From contig NW_003113473.1 of the NCBI RefSeq assembly GCF_000003605.2, positions 112,758 to 127,484 of the forward strand: a stretch of 14,727 nt of DNA. The letters are read 5' to 3'. Numbering within the stretch: position 1 is the first letter of the stretch; every line of letters starts with the position of its first letter. The notes beneath the pieces are model-generated. The model was not told the origin of the DNA. It did no database searches and worked only from the letters and a program-made list of their open reading frames with translations. Of the stretch, positions 1 to 7,639 are shown in pieces. The stretch comes from Saccoglossus kowalevskii (lineage: Eukaryota; Hemichordata; Enteropneusta; Harrimaniidae). A program made the translations under genes and the position numbers.

Positions 1-300
1 GTGGATTCATATGAGTTGTATGTTGCATGAATGGATTCATATGAGTTGTATGTAACATAAGTGGATTCATATGAGTTGTATGTAACATAAGTGGATTCAT
101 GTGAGTTGTATGTTACAGAAGTGGATTCGTATGAGTTGTATGTTGCATGAATGGATTCATATGAGTTGTATGTTACATAAGTGGATTTATATGAGTTGTA
201 TGTAACATAAGTGGATTCATGTGAGTTGTATGTTACAGAAGTGGATTCATTTGAGTCGTATGTTGCATGAATGGTTTCATATGAGTTATATTTCACGTGG
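1..300. repeat. 30-bp tandem array with 120-bp higher-order period (left edge truncated)
   Basis: Ten consecutive 30-bp monomers sharing the core gagttgtatgt run from the first base to 300. They fall into four types in fixed order: type 1 ends gttgcatga, type 2 starts atggattc, type 3 ends gtaacataa, type 4 has catgtgag and ends gttacagaa. The order 1-2-3-4 occurs twice and then 1-2 begins a third time, so the real repeat unit is 120 bp. The last monomer (271-300) is clearly degraded, as expected at an array edge. The array probably continues to the left of the window. The plus strand is poor in C. Confidence 0.95.
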
Positions 301-807
301 GTGCATTCATTTTATTTATTTGATAAATGAGTGAAGTAAGTTCGTGCAAGTCACATGAGTACTAGTACACCTTTGCCAGTTTTCTTTACTGTACGGATAC
401 TTCTCAATCTTACTGTTGTGAGTGTGTGCAGTGGACGATTTCAGTTTTAACGAAATATTCTATACTAGATAGTATAATAAAGTGTTTTCCCGTTAGTAAT
501 TCTGATATTCTGCGAATTGACTTGTGTCGTCATAGCAATCGGCTTGTTTCACGAGTATATAACACATCAACCATAAAAGTGAAAACGGATCTTTAATTAT
601 ATTTTATTTACGCCCATTTCAAGGCTGATAGTGTCATTAATGTATTTAAACTAATAATTCAGTGCGAATTACGATAAAATTAAAGAAATACCGCATTAAT
701 GCCAATTTAGCGTGTGGCGTTGTTACGCTTTTGAGTAATCGAAGGGTGCATTGAAGTGAGCCGTGACCATAACTAACCCTGTCAATTCATAAAAAAACGA
801 CCTCGAT
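301..807. other. Unique AT-rich sequence, no gene seen
   Basis: No reading frame of note is present on either strand. A TATA-box-like TATATAA lies at 556-562 and an E-box CACGTG at about 294-299. If the TATA box were used, transcription would start near 586-592, and the first ATGs met (near 640 and 697) would not be the one at 808. I see no other structure. Confidence 0.5.
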
Positions 808-857
808 ATGTCTCTGCTACAAGGTCTGTGTTCGCGTGGCTGTGCAAACAAATTTCA
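808..857 (+). CDS. Candidate first coding exon ending at a perfect GTAAGT donor
   Basis: An ATG at 808 opens a frame of 16 codons reading MSLLQGLCSRGCANKF, followed by two bases (CA) and then GTAAGTA at 858-864, an exact match to the 5' splice consensus. An in-frame TAA lies just upstream at 790-792, so the ATG would be the true start. Unspliced, the frame stops after one more codon. The intron would be in phase 2. Against it: GTAAGT is expected several times by chance in a window this size, upstream ATGs exist, and the peptide is unfamiliar. The phase does not join openly to the candidate exons at 1862, 3584 or 9834, so any partner exon is not identified. Confidence 0.18.
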
Positions 858-1082
858 GTAAGTAAATAACAATATCGGTGATGAAGAAACTAGGAGATAG
901 ATTGGTACCCTCCCATTTTGTACACAGTGGTTTTCGGGACCCTGGATGAACTTATTTGACTGAGTTTTATCCTGCACTCAATGTATTAATCACATGTGTG
1001 CATGACTCGCTTGGGTTTCACTCGAACATCTGCTGGGCTCAGCAACTAAGCTCCTTTCAACCCCGTCTATGACGTACTGTGA

Positions 1083-1160
1083 TCTGATTGGTCGCTGGCA
1101 CGCTCCTGCCAAACTGATCAATAAAGGTCGCGTGCGGTAACAATAACTAGCCATTCAGTC
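1083..1160 (+). promoter_or_regulatory. Candidate core promoter: inverted CCAAT, TATA-like box, initiator-like TCAGT
   Basis: The sequence tctgattggtcg at 1083-1094 is a full-consensus NF-Y (CCAAT) site in reverse orientation. A weak TATA-like caataaagg lies at 1119-1127, and TCAGT, a metazoan initiator-like sequence, at 1155-1159. Taking the A at 1157 as +1, the CCAAT box is near -68 and the TATA-like box near -35, which is close to the usual spacing. The stretch between is CpG-containing (cgctggcacgctcc, gtcgcgtgcgg). A 45-codon ORF starts 44 bases downstream. The layout is suggestive, but each element is short and the TATA-like box is poor. Confidence 0.3.
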
Positions 1161-1200
1161 ATGCCAAATTGCTGCTTCACGATCACCTTATTTGTATTCA

Positions 1201-1338
1201 ATGCGCTTTTTAAACATCGGTAAAATTTGCATCTCAGAGACGGAGTATTTTGTCGAGGAGCTCATGCGTGAACACTCTGATAGTATTGGGAATGGTATGT
1301 TGCGGTGTATGATGGACGCCGCCACCATTATCTTCTAA
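1201..1338 (+). CDS. Small ORF, 45 codons, unrecognised product
   Basis: ATG at 1201 to TAA at 1336-1338. The frame is open further upstream, back to a TAA at 1144-1146, giving 63 sense codons, so it could also be part of an exon; a CAG at 1156-1158 could be an acceptor. The middle reads SETEYFVEELMREH, which has the mixed acidic and hydrophobic look of coding sequence, and there are GCC GCC ACC codons near the end. No signal peptide, membrane segment or known motif is visible. A 46-codon ORF lies antisense at 1328-1188 with a good start context (A at -3, G at +4) and an N-terminus MVAAS; at most one of the two is likely real. Short frames of this length are common by chance. Confidence 0.2.
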   Translation: MRFLNIGKICISETEYFVEELMREHSDSIGNGMLRCMMDAATIIF

Positions 1339-1861
1339 CACGGAGTTGTATAGACGCGTGCCATTCGCGTGTCGTGCCACTAACCATGTGTCTAATGCAT
1401 GATTGGACAAATATTTAATCTTCTTCGTTTAAAGTTTGCTTCCCATAATGTGTACACTTTATTTGAAGTTTTCGTTTTTCTGCCTGTCAAAATCTGCGTG
1501 GTCATGCACACCACCTGTGCTTTCCAACTTGAAGCAGTTCAACTTGAAGTTGCCATGTCTACATAGTTATTGTTCCAGTATATATAACGAAAAATAACGC
1601 AAATATTTTCAAAAATAAAAAGGTCGACGAACGCTATTAAAGAAATAAAGAGAAATACGCGATTTCGTTTGCCAGCTTTTGGCCAAATCTTTTGAAGTGT
1701 TTGTATAAGATTGTCCTTACTTGAATAATGTGTCTCTGTAGTGAATAACGGAGATTGTGTGTACTCTGATAACAGTCCAATCTTTACATCGAACATTGCA
1801 CGCTATGGTTGCCAGCAAGGTTTACATGATGTTTTCCTATTTTGTTTGTTTTGTCTTTTAG
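1339..1861. other. AT-rich sequence, no gene seen
   Basis: No supported gene is present. An 85-codon minus-strand open frame covers 1539-1796 but has low-complexity, AT-driven composition and no family resemblance, so I do not call it. The last part (1830-1861) is pyrimidine-rich and ends in TTTTAG, forming a good-looking 3' splice acceptor for the next entry. Confidence 0.5.
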
Positions 1862-1902
1862 CTAAGAATGCCATTTGAATTTGCTATCCGGTTACCTGCA
1901 GA
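1862..1902 (+). other. Exon-like 41-nt segment between acceptor and donor motifs
   Basis: A long T-rich tract with only scattered A and G leads into TTTTAG at 1856-1861. The following 41 nt are open in one frame, reading LRMPFEFAIRLPA, and are followed by GTAAAC at 1903-1908. The exon would end in phase 2, and reading on without splicing hits TAA at 1904-1906. It is very short and no partner exon fits its phase in this window. It is listed because the acceptor is among the best on the plus strand. Confidence 0.12.
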
Positions 1903-1913
1903 GTAAACGCAGA

Positions 1914-1932
1914 ATATATATATATATATATA
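1914..1932. repeat. (AT)n microsatellite
   Basis: Alternating A and T for 19 bases. It is followed by a short direct duplication of tgtgtacaatt at 1936-1946 and 1951-1961 (period 15). Confidence 0.9.
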
Positions 1933-2138
1933 ATGTGTGTACAATTGAGTTGTGTACAATTACGGTTCGTAGCTAGGTAAAATGTTTTTAGAACGTGCGA
2001 AACGTGTTTAATCAAATAAGTATAGGTTTCTCTAGCGAACTCTAAATTCAACCAAATGATACAAGCTAGTTTATTTATTTTTTTATCGTCAAAATTCAAA
2101 GTTCTCTACTTTTTTTACCTATTTCATCAAACAAAAAC

Positions 2139-2260
2139 TTGGTGACCTGTCACCCACATCTGGGGCAACGCGAAAGGGTTCCTGGGAGTGACTCTTTATC
2201 TCATGTAAAGGGCGAAGCCAAGAAGGTCGTCAAATTTGACCTTTCACCATGGCAACGCGT
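2139..2260. promoter_or_regulatory. Cluster of inverted half-sites and an X-box-like motif
   Basis: Within 120 bp there are three symmetric motifs. ggtgacctgtcacc (around 2141-2154) has perfect 6-bp arms. AGGTCG and TGACCT (around 2224-2242) form an inverted nuclear-receptor-like pair around the 12-bp palindrome gtcaaatttgac. ttcaccatggcaac at 2243-2256 matches 13 of 14 positions of the RFX X-box consensus. This density of factor-like sites in a locally GC-richer stretch suggests a cis-regulatory element. Motif matches alone are weak evidence. Confidence 0.25.
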
Positions 2261-2685
2261 CGTATTTGATAATTCGTGTTTTTTTATTTCATATAAGGAT
2301 GGGATGCCTCTGTCTGGTATTCATTCCAATACTGCGATCTTGTTAAAATTCTTATAAAAGATTACATTTTGAGGCAGTTGCATACCTCCTCTCAAAAAGT
2401 ACGAATTCTCTACAAAAGTGCGTTATTGCCAGTCACGATTTGCGTGCTGATTGCATCGTGAAGTTTGCCAATAAAATCACGATCTCGATGACTGTGAAGT
2501 GATGCCGGGAAATGATTCCAGAACGTGATAAGCTGGTCGGGTCCACCAGGTGTAATAAGGCATGGAACCTTGAATTGGTGACAATTGTAATTACGAGGTG
2601 GCCTTGTGCTGACTGTTTACCAAATTATGAACCCCCTCTTTGTTACACACAAGAATGTCAATTGAGGGACTGTTTCAAAAGGGTG

Positions 2686-2714
2686 GCCAGCTGGCGTGGA
2701 AGGTCATGTGACCC
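2686..2714. promoter_or_regulatory. Paired palindromes: gccagctggc and an AGGTCA/TGACCC inverted repeat
   Basis: 2686-2695 is a perfect 10-bp palindrome containing the E-box CAGCTG. At 2701-2714, AGGTCA and TGACCC form an inverted repeat with a 2-base spacer, as bound by nuclear receptors. The same bases contain TCATGTGA, an E-box of the MITF/TFE type. The two sites are six bases apart. Function is inferred from motif form only. Confidence 0.25.
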
Positions 2715-2768
2715 CGTTATTGATCTTCTCTAGCATACCGCTCGTTGCACCTGTTCAAGGCACACGTC

Positions 2769-3158
2769 TTAAAAGTGCCCAGATAAGGGGTCTTTATCCA
2801 CACCTTTAGTAAGTTTACACATACTTAGCATTATAAAGCGTTCGCGTGCCCATCGCGTGTCTATCTGAAGCACTCCTCGGTGAAATCGGAATCTGTGTTT
2901 GCGTCTGGTTATCAGCGCTGAACAAGGAGTGCTGTCATATTTGATATTACCGACAGCCTCTTGAAAGCATGGCCTTACCAAACACTCCAATCTGTTGACC
3001 GAGATAAGGACAATCTGTTGGCGAGCGTATACCCGTGTCTCTTTGAAAGTGTATTTATTGCCATCGATGTATACTCTTAATAACAAAATCCTGACTTCAC
3101 ACCAAGGACGCACGTAAGACTCGTACATACCACACTGTGACGTCATACCCCAGAGCAA
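2769..3158 (-). CDS. Open frame of 129 codons, doubtful gene
   Basis: This is the longest ATG-started frame in the window. It starts at 3158 and stops with TAA at 2769-2771. The product is unrecognised. It is rich in Arg and Cys (for example TRRKHRFRFHRGVLQ), with no clear signal peptide, membrane span or zinc-binding pattern. The region is somewhat GC-richer than its surroundings, which lengthens chance frames, and one frame of this size per window of this length is near expectation. A donor-like TTTGGTAAGG lies inside it on the same strand. It could be a decayed exon, a fragment of an old mobile element, or nothing. Confidence 0.15.
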   Translation of the reverse strand: MLWGMTSQCGMYESYVRPWCEVRILLLRVYIDGNKYTFKETRVYARQQIVLISVNRLECLVRPCFQEAVGNIKYDSTPCSALITRRKHRFRFHRGVLQIDTRWARERFIMLSMCKLTKGVDKDPLSGHF

Positions 3159-3274
3159 TTATTTGACAAACATTCGATCTCGGATCTCGTTTTGAAATAA
3201 ATATAGCTCTATAGTGGGAATTATTATGCCACGGAAACAACTTCTTTTGAGCCTAACTGTGGGATCATAACTCT

Positions 3275-3375
3275 ATTTGTGTCCATTTTTGCCGTTTGGG
3301 ACTTTTCAGTACTTTCACGATGTTGCGTAGTGTGTCGGCAAAAATGTGGAAAAAGGCCCAAATCTGGACACAAAT
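3275..3375. repeat. Bipartite inverted repeat (fold-back, 101 bp)
   Basis: The outer arms atttgtgtcca (3275-3285) and tggacacaaat (3365-3375) are perfect 11-bp complements. The inner arms catttttgccg (3284-3294) and cggcaaaaatg (3336-3346) are also perfect. A third pairing, tttggg (3295-3300) with cccaaa (3357-3362), competes with the inner arms, so two alternative folds exist. No target-site duplication is obvious. It could be a short MITE remnant or a structured RNA element. Confidence 0.7.
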
Positions 3376-4386
3376 GAAAGAATGGACATATAAACTAAGC
3401 TATACATGACCACCCATAGCTGACCATGGCCGCATTGTACAAGTTTATCGTGCTGCTAAGTTGCCAATATGCACTGCAAATTACACAGTCCTAATGACGA
3501 ACACGAGTGGTATGAGCTCAGTCACATCCCATAACGTCATTTTAATATAAAAATAAGATATTCAACTTCAGTTTTTTCTTGCAGTACTGTTTGACCTTCG
3601 GTTTATCTTCAATATGTCATGGTTGACATTGTGTATCAATTTATAATAAGACACCCAAATATGCATTCTTCAGAAAATAGTTTAATGACTATGCAAATTA
3701 GAATTAATTTGTTATGTAAATGTTCGCCTTTACGGTCTAGGGTTGTTCGATAGGACGTAAAGCTACGTATAAGGATATGTTGCTGCTAAAAATGGGCAAC
3801 AGATAACGGCAAGATTCTATAAATTTAAAGAGCGTCGAAAACTCGAGTGCGAATTAGGAGTGTTCAGAAATGGCTTTTTGTATAACAAATGCCTTCAGTG
3901 TTACAAAACATTGCCTTGAATTATTATGTATATATATATATTTTTGAAAAGGTCTTGACATTTTTTTTCTGTTTGCTGCATTTCTTTGTCGATATAACGT
4001 TACTCACGCTTGACCTAACAGGAGCGATTTTGTCAGGACCCTGACAAACACTAACAAAACTTGTCCTACAAACTACATTTGCATATGAATTACCACTATT
4101 GTATTTACATCTGGGAATGCAAAAAGGCCAGATTGATATGCGTGATATAACAAACAATTGACAAAAATACAAATTCCTCTATTATGACCTTATATTAGCG
4201 CTACATTTGTGTAATTTAAACAAAAAACTTTCCCCCATATAAATTTAGACGGGGTGGGTAGCAATTAGTGATGTGAAGTAGTCCTCACAGCCACCTTAAT
4301 TATGAATATTCACGAGTTTGAAGAGCTAGTGGATAAAGATATAGTTACAATAAGGGGCAAAAGATTTTTAATTACAAATTGTCAGT
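3376..4386. other. AT-rich intergenic or intronic stretch
   Basis: No gene is supported. A strong acceptor-like tract ending TTGCAG at about 3580-3585 precedes a 20-codon open frame that stops at a TAA near 3646. A short (TA)6 run lies at 3929-3940. Perfect octamers (ATGCAAAT) lie at 3691-3698 on the plus strand and 4077-4084 on the minus strand. The 82-codon minus frame at 3924-4172 has no family features. Confidence 0.5.
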
Positions 4387-4595
4387 TTAACCTTTTCACC
4401 ACCAGACATTCTCGCCCAAATTTGTCTGCATTTTTTCTTATATCCTATCACTATTTCTGGATATGAACCCCATTTTGGAGACAGCACACAAAATGTGAGT
4501 CAATTTTCAGTTGTCACTCAAAAAAATTGCCCCAATCTTCTGAAGGAAAGGACTATTTTGTGATGAAAAGAGGGAACTAGCGGTGAAACGGTTAA
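4387..4595. mobile_element. piggyBac-type MITE with TTAA target duplications
   Basis: TTAA occurs at both ends (4387-4390 and 4592-4595), the exact target duplication of piggyBac transposons. Immediately inside are imperfect inverted termini, CCTTTTCACCACCAG at 4391-4405 and the complement of 4577-4591, CCGTTTCACCGCTAG, matching at 12 of 15 positions and starting with CC as piggyBac ends do. The element body is 201 bp and has no coding capacity, so it is non-autonomous and would have depended on a transposase elsewhere. Its terminal mismatches suggest it is old. Confidence 0.75.
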
Positions 4596-4680
4596 AGGGA
4601 GTTGAGTTCAATAAAAATACGAATTATCACTTCATATAGCTCATTCGCGTTATACAGAATATATTGGGAAATGTTGGAAT

Positions 4681-4755
4681 GATGTTTTTACATGCGTTGT
4701 ACGCGTCGCGTGGGACCCATACTAAACACGACGCGTTGTATGCTGTAAAACCATT
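4681..4755. repeat. Imperfect hairpin of about 75 nt with CpG-rich core
   Basis: ttttaca (4686-4692) pairs with tgtaaaa (4744-4750), and acgcgtcg (4701-4708) with cgacgcgt (4729-4736). Between them a further four pairs form around a 3x3 internal loop, and four outer pairs join 4681-4684 to 4752-4755. The apical loop is 20 nt. Size and shape are compatible with a microRNA precursor, but also with a short inverted-repeat relic. The CGCGT core is unusual against the AT-rich surroundings. Confidence 0.5.
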
Positions 4756-4828
4756 TATTATCACTGGCATTTAATTTTACTATTATGAGTATATTCACTG
4801 GGTTTTAAGTTCACGGTTTTTCCAAGGA

Positions 4829-4848
4829 AACAATAATATATTATTGTT
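4829..4848. repeat. Perfect 20-bp palindrome
   Basis: aacaataatatattattgtt reads identically on both strands with no spacer. Such AT-rich palindromes can extrude as cruciforms. It lies 75 bases past the hairpin ending at 4755. Confidence 0.9.
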
Positions 4849-5679
4849 ATTGTTTTGTGCATGTTCATATGAATTGCATTTGGAAGATTTTATGCATCAG
4901 CGAAAATAGTGAAATTTAAATTCGGTGAATAATTATGTTTCGAAATTTTCTGGACTAGAAAGTTTCATTTTTGTATATTCTTGTGTATTCTGTGTTTGTT
5001 TTGTAGTCCTTTCCTTAGAATATCGTACTTGAGCATACAAAAAGAAAGTGAGAAGAAGAATCGTCTATTTTTTTAGAAGAGCGTTGTTTACACATCGTGG
5101 TGTTTGAAAGGTGATCGATAGTAAACTATACTGACTATAAACCTACGACATGGGGCCCGATTACCGTTTATCCTTGTGATTTAAATTCGCCAGTTATTCA
5201 TATTTTTACGTTTTAGCCAATCCACAATCCCTCTATATGGAGAAACTCTTAAAGTTTGATTACATTTATTTATTGTTTGTTTTAATTGATTCCAAATAAA
5301 AAGTCGTTTCTGGTCAGGGCATACGTCAGTTCATTTGTTTTACTGGTTTCACCTGTCGCTGTTGAAAAATAACAAAAAAATGGGGCAAAACATCACATCA
5401 TTTTTTAACATCTCAGCACCAGGAACAAATCCTGTTTAGACTTAAACGTTGCTCAGTGAAGTATACCGTTAATGTGATCGATGATTAGTTTTACAAACAC
5501 CTGCAACATTGCTATGCATTGTATTGATATTAAACATTATCGACAAAGTACATTCCGTATAATTCAAATCAATAAAATCAAATTGATACTTCGATGCCAC
5601 AGACGATGTAGATCTCTTATAGGTGATTTTTAACTTCCATGGACTGCTTAGTGATTGTACTACTGTAAACCACGTCTTT
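4849..5679. other. AT-rich sequence, no gene seen
   Basis: No sustained frame, RNA gene or clear repeat was found. Acceptor-like TTTGTAG (about 5000) and AATAAA-like stretches occur but have no partners. Confidence 0.5.
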
Positions 5680-5850
5680 TAGCTAGCATGTCATTTTAGC
5701 TAATTTAGCTAACCTGTAATTTCGCTAATTCAAGATGTCGCTAATTTAGAATAAAATATATTCTCGCAATGAGATTGTTGATATTTTAGCTAAATTAAGA
5801 TTTTGTTAATTCATGTATTGAGTCAAATTCACTAAAATAGCATGTAGCTA
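5680..5850. mobile_element. MITE-like inverted repeat, 171 bp
   Basis: The left end tagctagcatgtcatttta (from 5680) matches, with small gaps, the complement of the right end aaattcactaaaatagcatg...gtagcta (5825-5850), giving terminal inverted repeats of about 26 bp. Internally the motif ttagctaa or cgctaatt recurs about seven times, and a short hairpin (gaata/tattc) sits near the midpoint at about 5750-5762. This is the form of a decayed fold-back MITE. A TA dinucleotide at each end could be the target duplication, but the border is ambiguous. There is no coding capacity. Confidence 0.55.
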
Positions 5851-6508
5851 TTTCTCTGTGTGTTACAGTATATTGTTAACATATTACATTTTGGGGCATT
5901 CAAAATAAAGACATGACTAACCAATGTGGAGTGTTTGATTCATTGACTACAATGACATTACATGGAAACTTAACATACTACAATTTGTTCCTAAAGCAAG
6001 CCTGTCTCCAAGTGACTAATCTGACCTTGTCTTGGACATAACATAGTGTTTGTACTCGGAATAAAAATTGGTCCAAGAATGGTCGTTCGTACAATCAATT
6101 GATTGCATTTAAACGTGAGTTTTAACACAACGAGCCTTGCAAACAACAATTAGATCAATGTTTTGGCAATGTACGTTACTTACATGAGTCGTTTGGGTAT
6201 ACAATGTAATCGGTGAACACGTATTGAATATAAAGTGTTGTGTTTTACCGTGAGTCGTCTCAGAAACGCTTGCGGGTATCATTACAGGTTACACTTCTTG
6301 GGAGTGCTAATTTACTACATTGGCAGAAATTAAACGCTTTTGATTTGTGGTTTGAATACGAATGAATATGTCTCTATAAATCTACAGTGGCGAGATAAAT
6401 ACGAGACACCATCTTGTAACGCCATACGTCGTCGTACTCCAACAAGACAGTATCGGGTCATCGATTACGAACAGCGGCGATAGCTTTGTGGTATCACTGA
6501 AAGTGTCG
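5851..6508. other. Unique sequence, no gene seen
   Basis: No supported gene is present. caatcaattgattg at 6092-6105 is a perfect 14-bp palindrome carrying two opposed ATCAAT sites of the ONECUT/TALE homeodomain type. A 43-codon minus frame at 6461-6330 has no features. CpG becomes more frequent from about 6380 to 6480. Confidence 0.5.
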
Positions 6509-6520
6509 TTTTTTTTTTTT
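6509..6520. repeat. T12 homopolymer, possible polypyrimidine tract
   Basis: Twelve T residues run directly into AG at 6521-6522, so the tract could serve as a 3' splice acceptor. No convincing exon follows. Confidence 0.8.
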
Positions 6521-6664
6521 AGTTAGCCAAGAATTTTAAAATTAATAAGTTTATGTTCGGATCTGCTGTGGAAATCACCAACAGTCTGTTTTGTCTCATT
6601 AACTTTAAAAATACCTCTAATCTGAACACGAGCAGCATGTAAATAGGTGATTTTCCGTACAACT

Positions 6665-6678
6665 GCGAGATCTCGCGA
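6665..6678. promoter_or_regulatory. Palindrome gcgagatctcgc overlapping a TCTCGCGA element
   Basis: 6665-6676 is a perfect 12-bp palindrome. TCTCGCGA at 6671-6678 is 8 of 10 bases of the TCTCGCGAGA promoter element known from animal CpG promoters. A related gcgggatctcgca lies about 280 bases further on, near 6949-6961. The surroundings (6660-6720) are CpG-rich for this window. Confidence 0.3.
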
Positions 6679-7044
6679 ATTGCGTGAAAGACGCGCGCTG
6701 AATGTCTGCCGCAAAAAATCGAACAATTTGATTTTGAACTTGAATTTCTTTATTTCGTAGCTCACATGGAAGGCCGATCTTTGACAGGGGAAGATTGCGT
6801 TTGAACACCATTAATGCATCGAAATTGACCATCATCAAATGTATACAGCACATTATTAAGCATGGAAATATTCCCCAAAATACTTTCGTGTTTGTCGAAT
6901 CCCACGCGATGTTTGTCGTCACTTTTTACGTTCGATTACACGCATAACGCGGGATCTCGCAGTGAACGGAAAATGGTCTATTGGTAGATACAAAATAGAA
7001 TTTGATAAGTCGAAAAAAAAAAACTGTCGACAAACAAGCTTCTC

Positions 7045-7092
7045 TCTGATTGGTCGGACTGTTAAGTGCTTGGTAGCCAATCTTCACATTGG
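7045..7092. promoter_or_regulatory. Cluster of three CCAAT boxes
   Basis: ATTGG at 7049-7053 lies in tctgattggtcg (7045-7056), identical over 12 bases to the site at 1083-1094 and a full NF-Y consensus. CCAAT lies at 7077-7081 and ATTGG at 7088-7092. Clustered NF-Y sites in mixed orientation are typical of animal promoters. An A11 tract sits just upstream (about 7013-7023). Confidence 0.35.
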
Positions 7093-7125
7093 ATGTTTGA
7101 TAGATATGTGTTATGATGGATTAAA

Positions 7126-7153
7126 TTGACGTTTGACGTTGACATTGACGTTT
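7126..7153 (+). repeat. Short tandem of ttgacgt units (CRE half-sites)
   Basis: TGACGTT, TGACGTT, TGACATT and TGACGTT follow each other in 28 bases. TGACGT is the half-site of CREB/ATF factors. It lies 34 bases after the CCAAT cluster and could be part of the same regulatory region. Confidence 0.4.
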
Positions 7154-7639
7154 GTGAGTTCACAATTGTTAATACCATGAGCCGGTCAGTCACGCCGTCA
7201 ACGGAAGTTGGTTAATGATGAATGGAACGCAATGAACCGTGTATATGGACTCTCTAAATATTGAAGACATAGACATCAAATTTAGTGTACAAGAATACAA
7301 ACCAAGAGGGTGACTCAATTAAGCGTAGGAACCTATTGGATCCACCCTGCATCTAGACGCAGAACAACATATTCACTCCTTATTTTAAAAAAAATATGCT
7401 TGTATTTCAAGCTATTTCATTTAAATTACTAGAATATTATAGCCTTACATATGTGAGTGAATCTAAAGTAAAAACCAAATCGTTCCAAAATGGCACTACT
7501 CGGCTTCATCTCCCGCGGTTATAATTTGTAGTATTTGTACAGCAACGTACAACAACAGAACTAGACAAACTATTTTCTTTAATGAGTTCAACTCATCGGC
7601 ACTGTGTGCAAGATAACCCTGATTTTCACGTTTTTACTT

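Noticed and set aside
1-300. CRISPR array
   Set aside because: The units are contiguous without unique spacers, and the overall context is eukaryotic.
2769-3158. Possible resemblance of the Arg-rich frame to a histone
   Set aside because: Short basic stretches looked histone-like at first, but no histone residue order or length fits, and no histone 3' stem-loop follows.
6330-6461. 43-codon minus-strand ORF starting at 6461
   Set aside because: Length is well within chance expectation and no promoter, splice or family evidence accompanies it.
6523-6922. Two overlapping minus-strand frames of 80 and 101 codons
   Set aside because: They overlap each other in different registers in AT-rich DNA and show no domain, signal peptide or membrane pattern.
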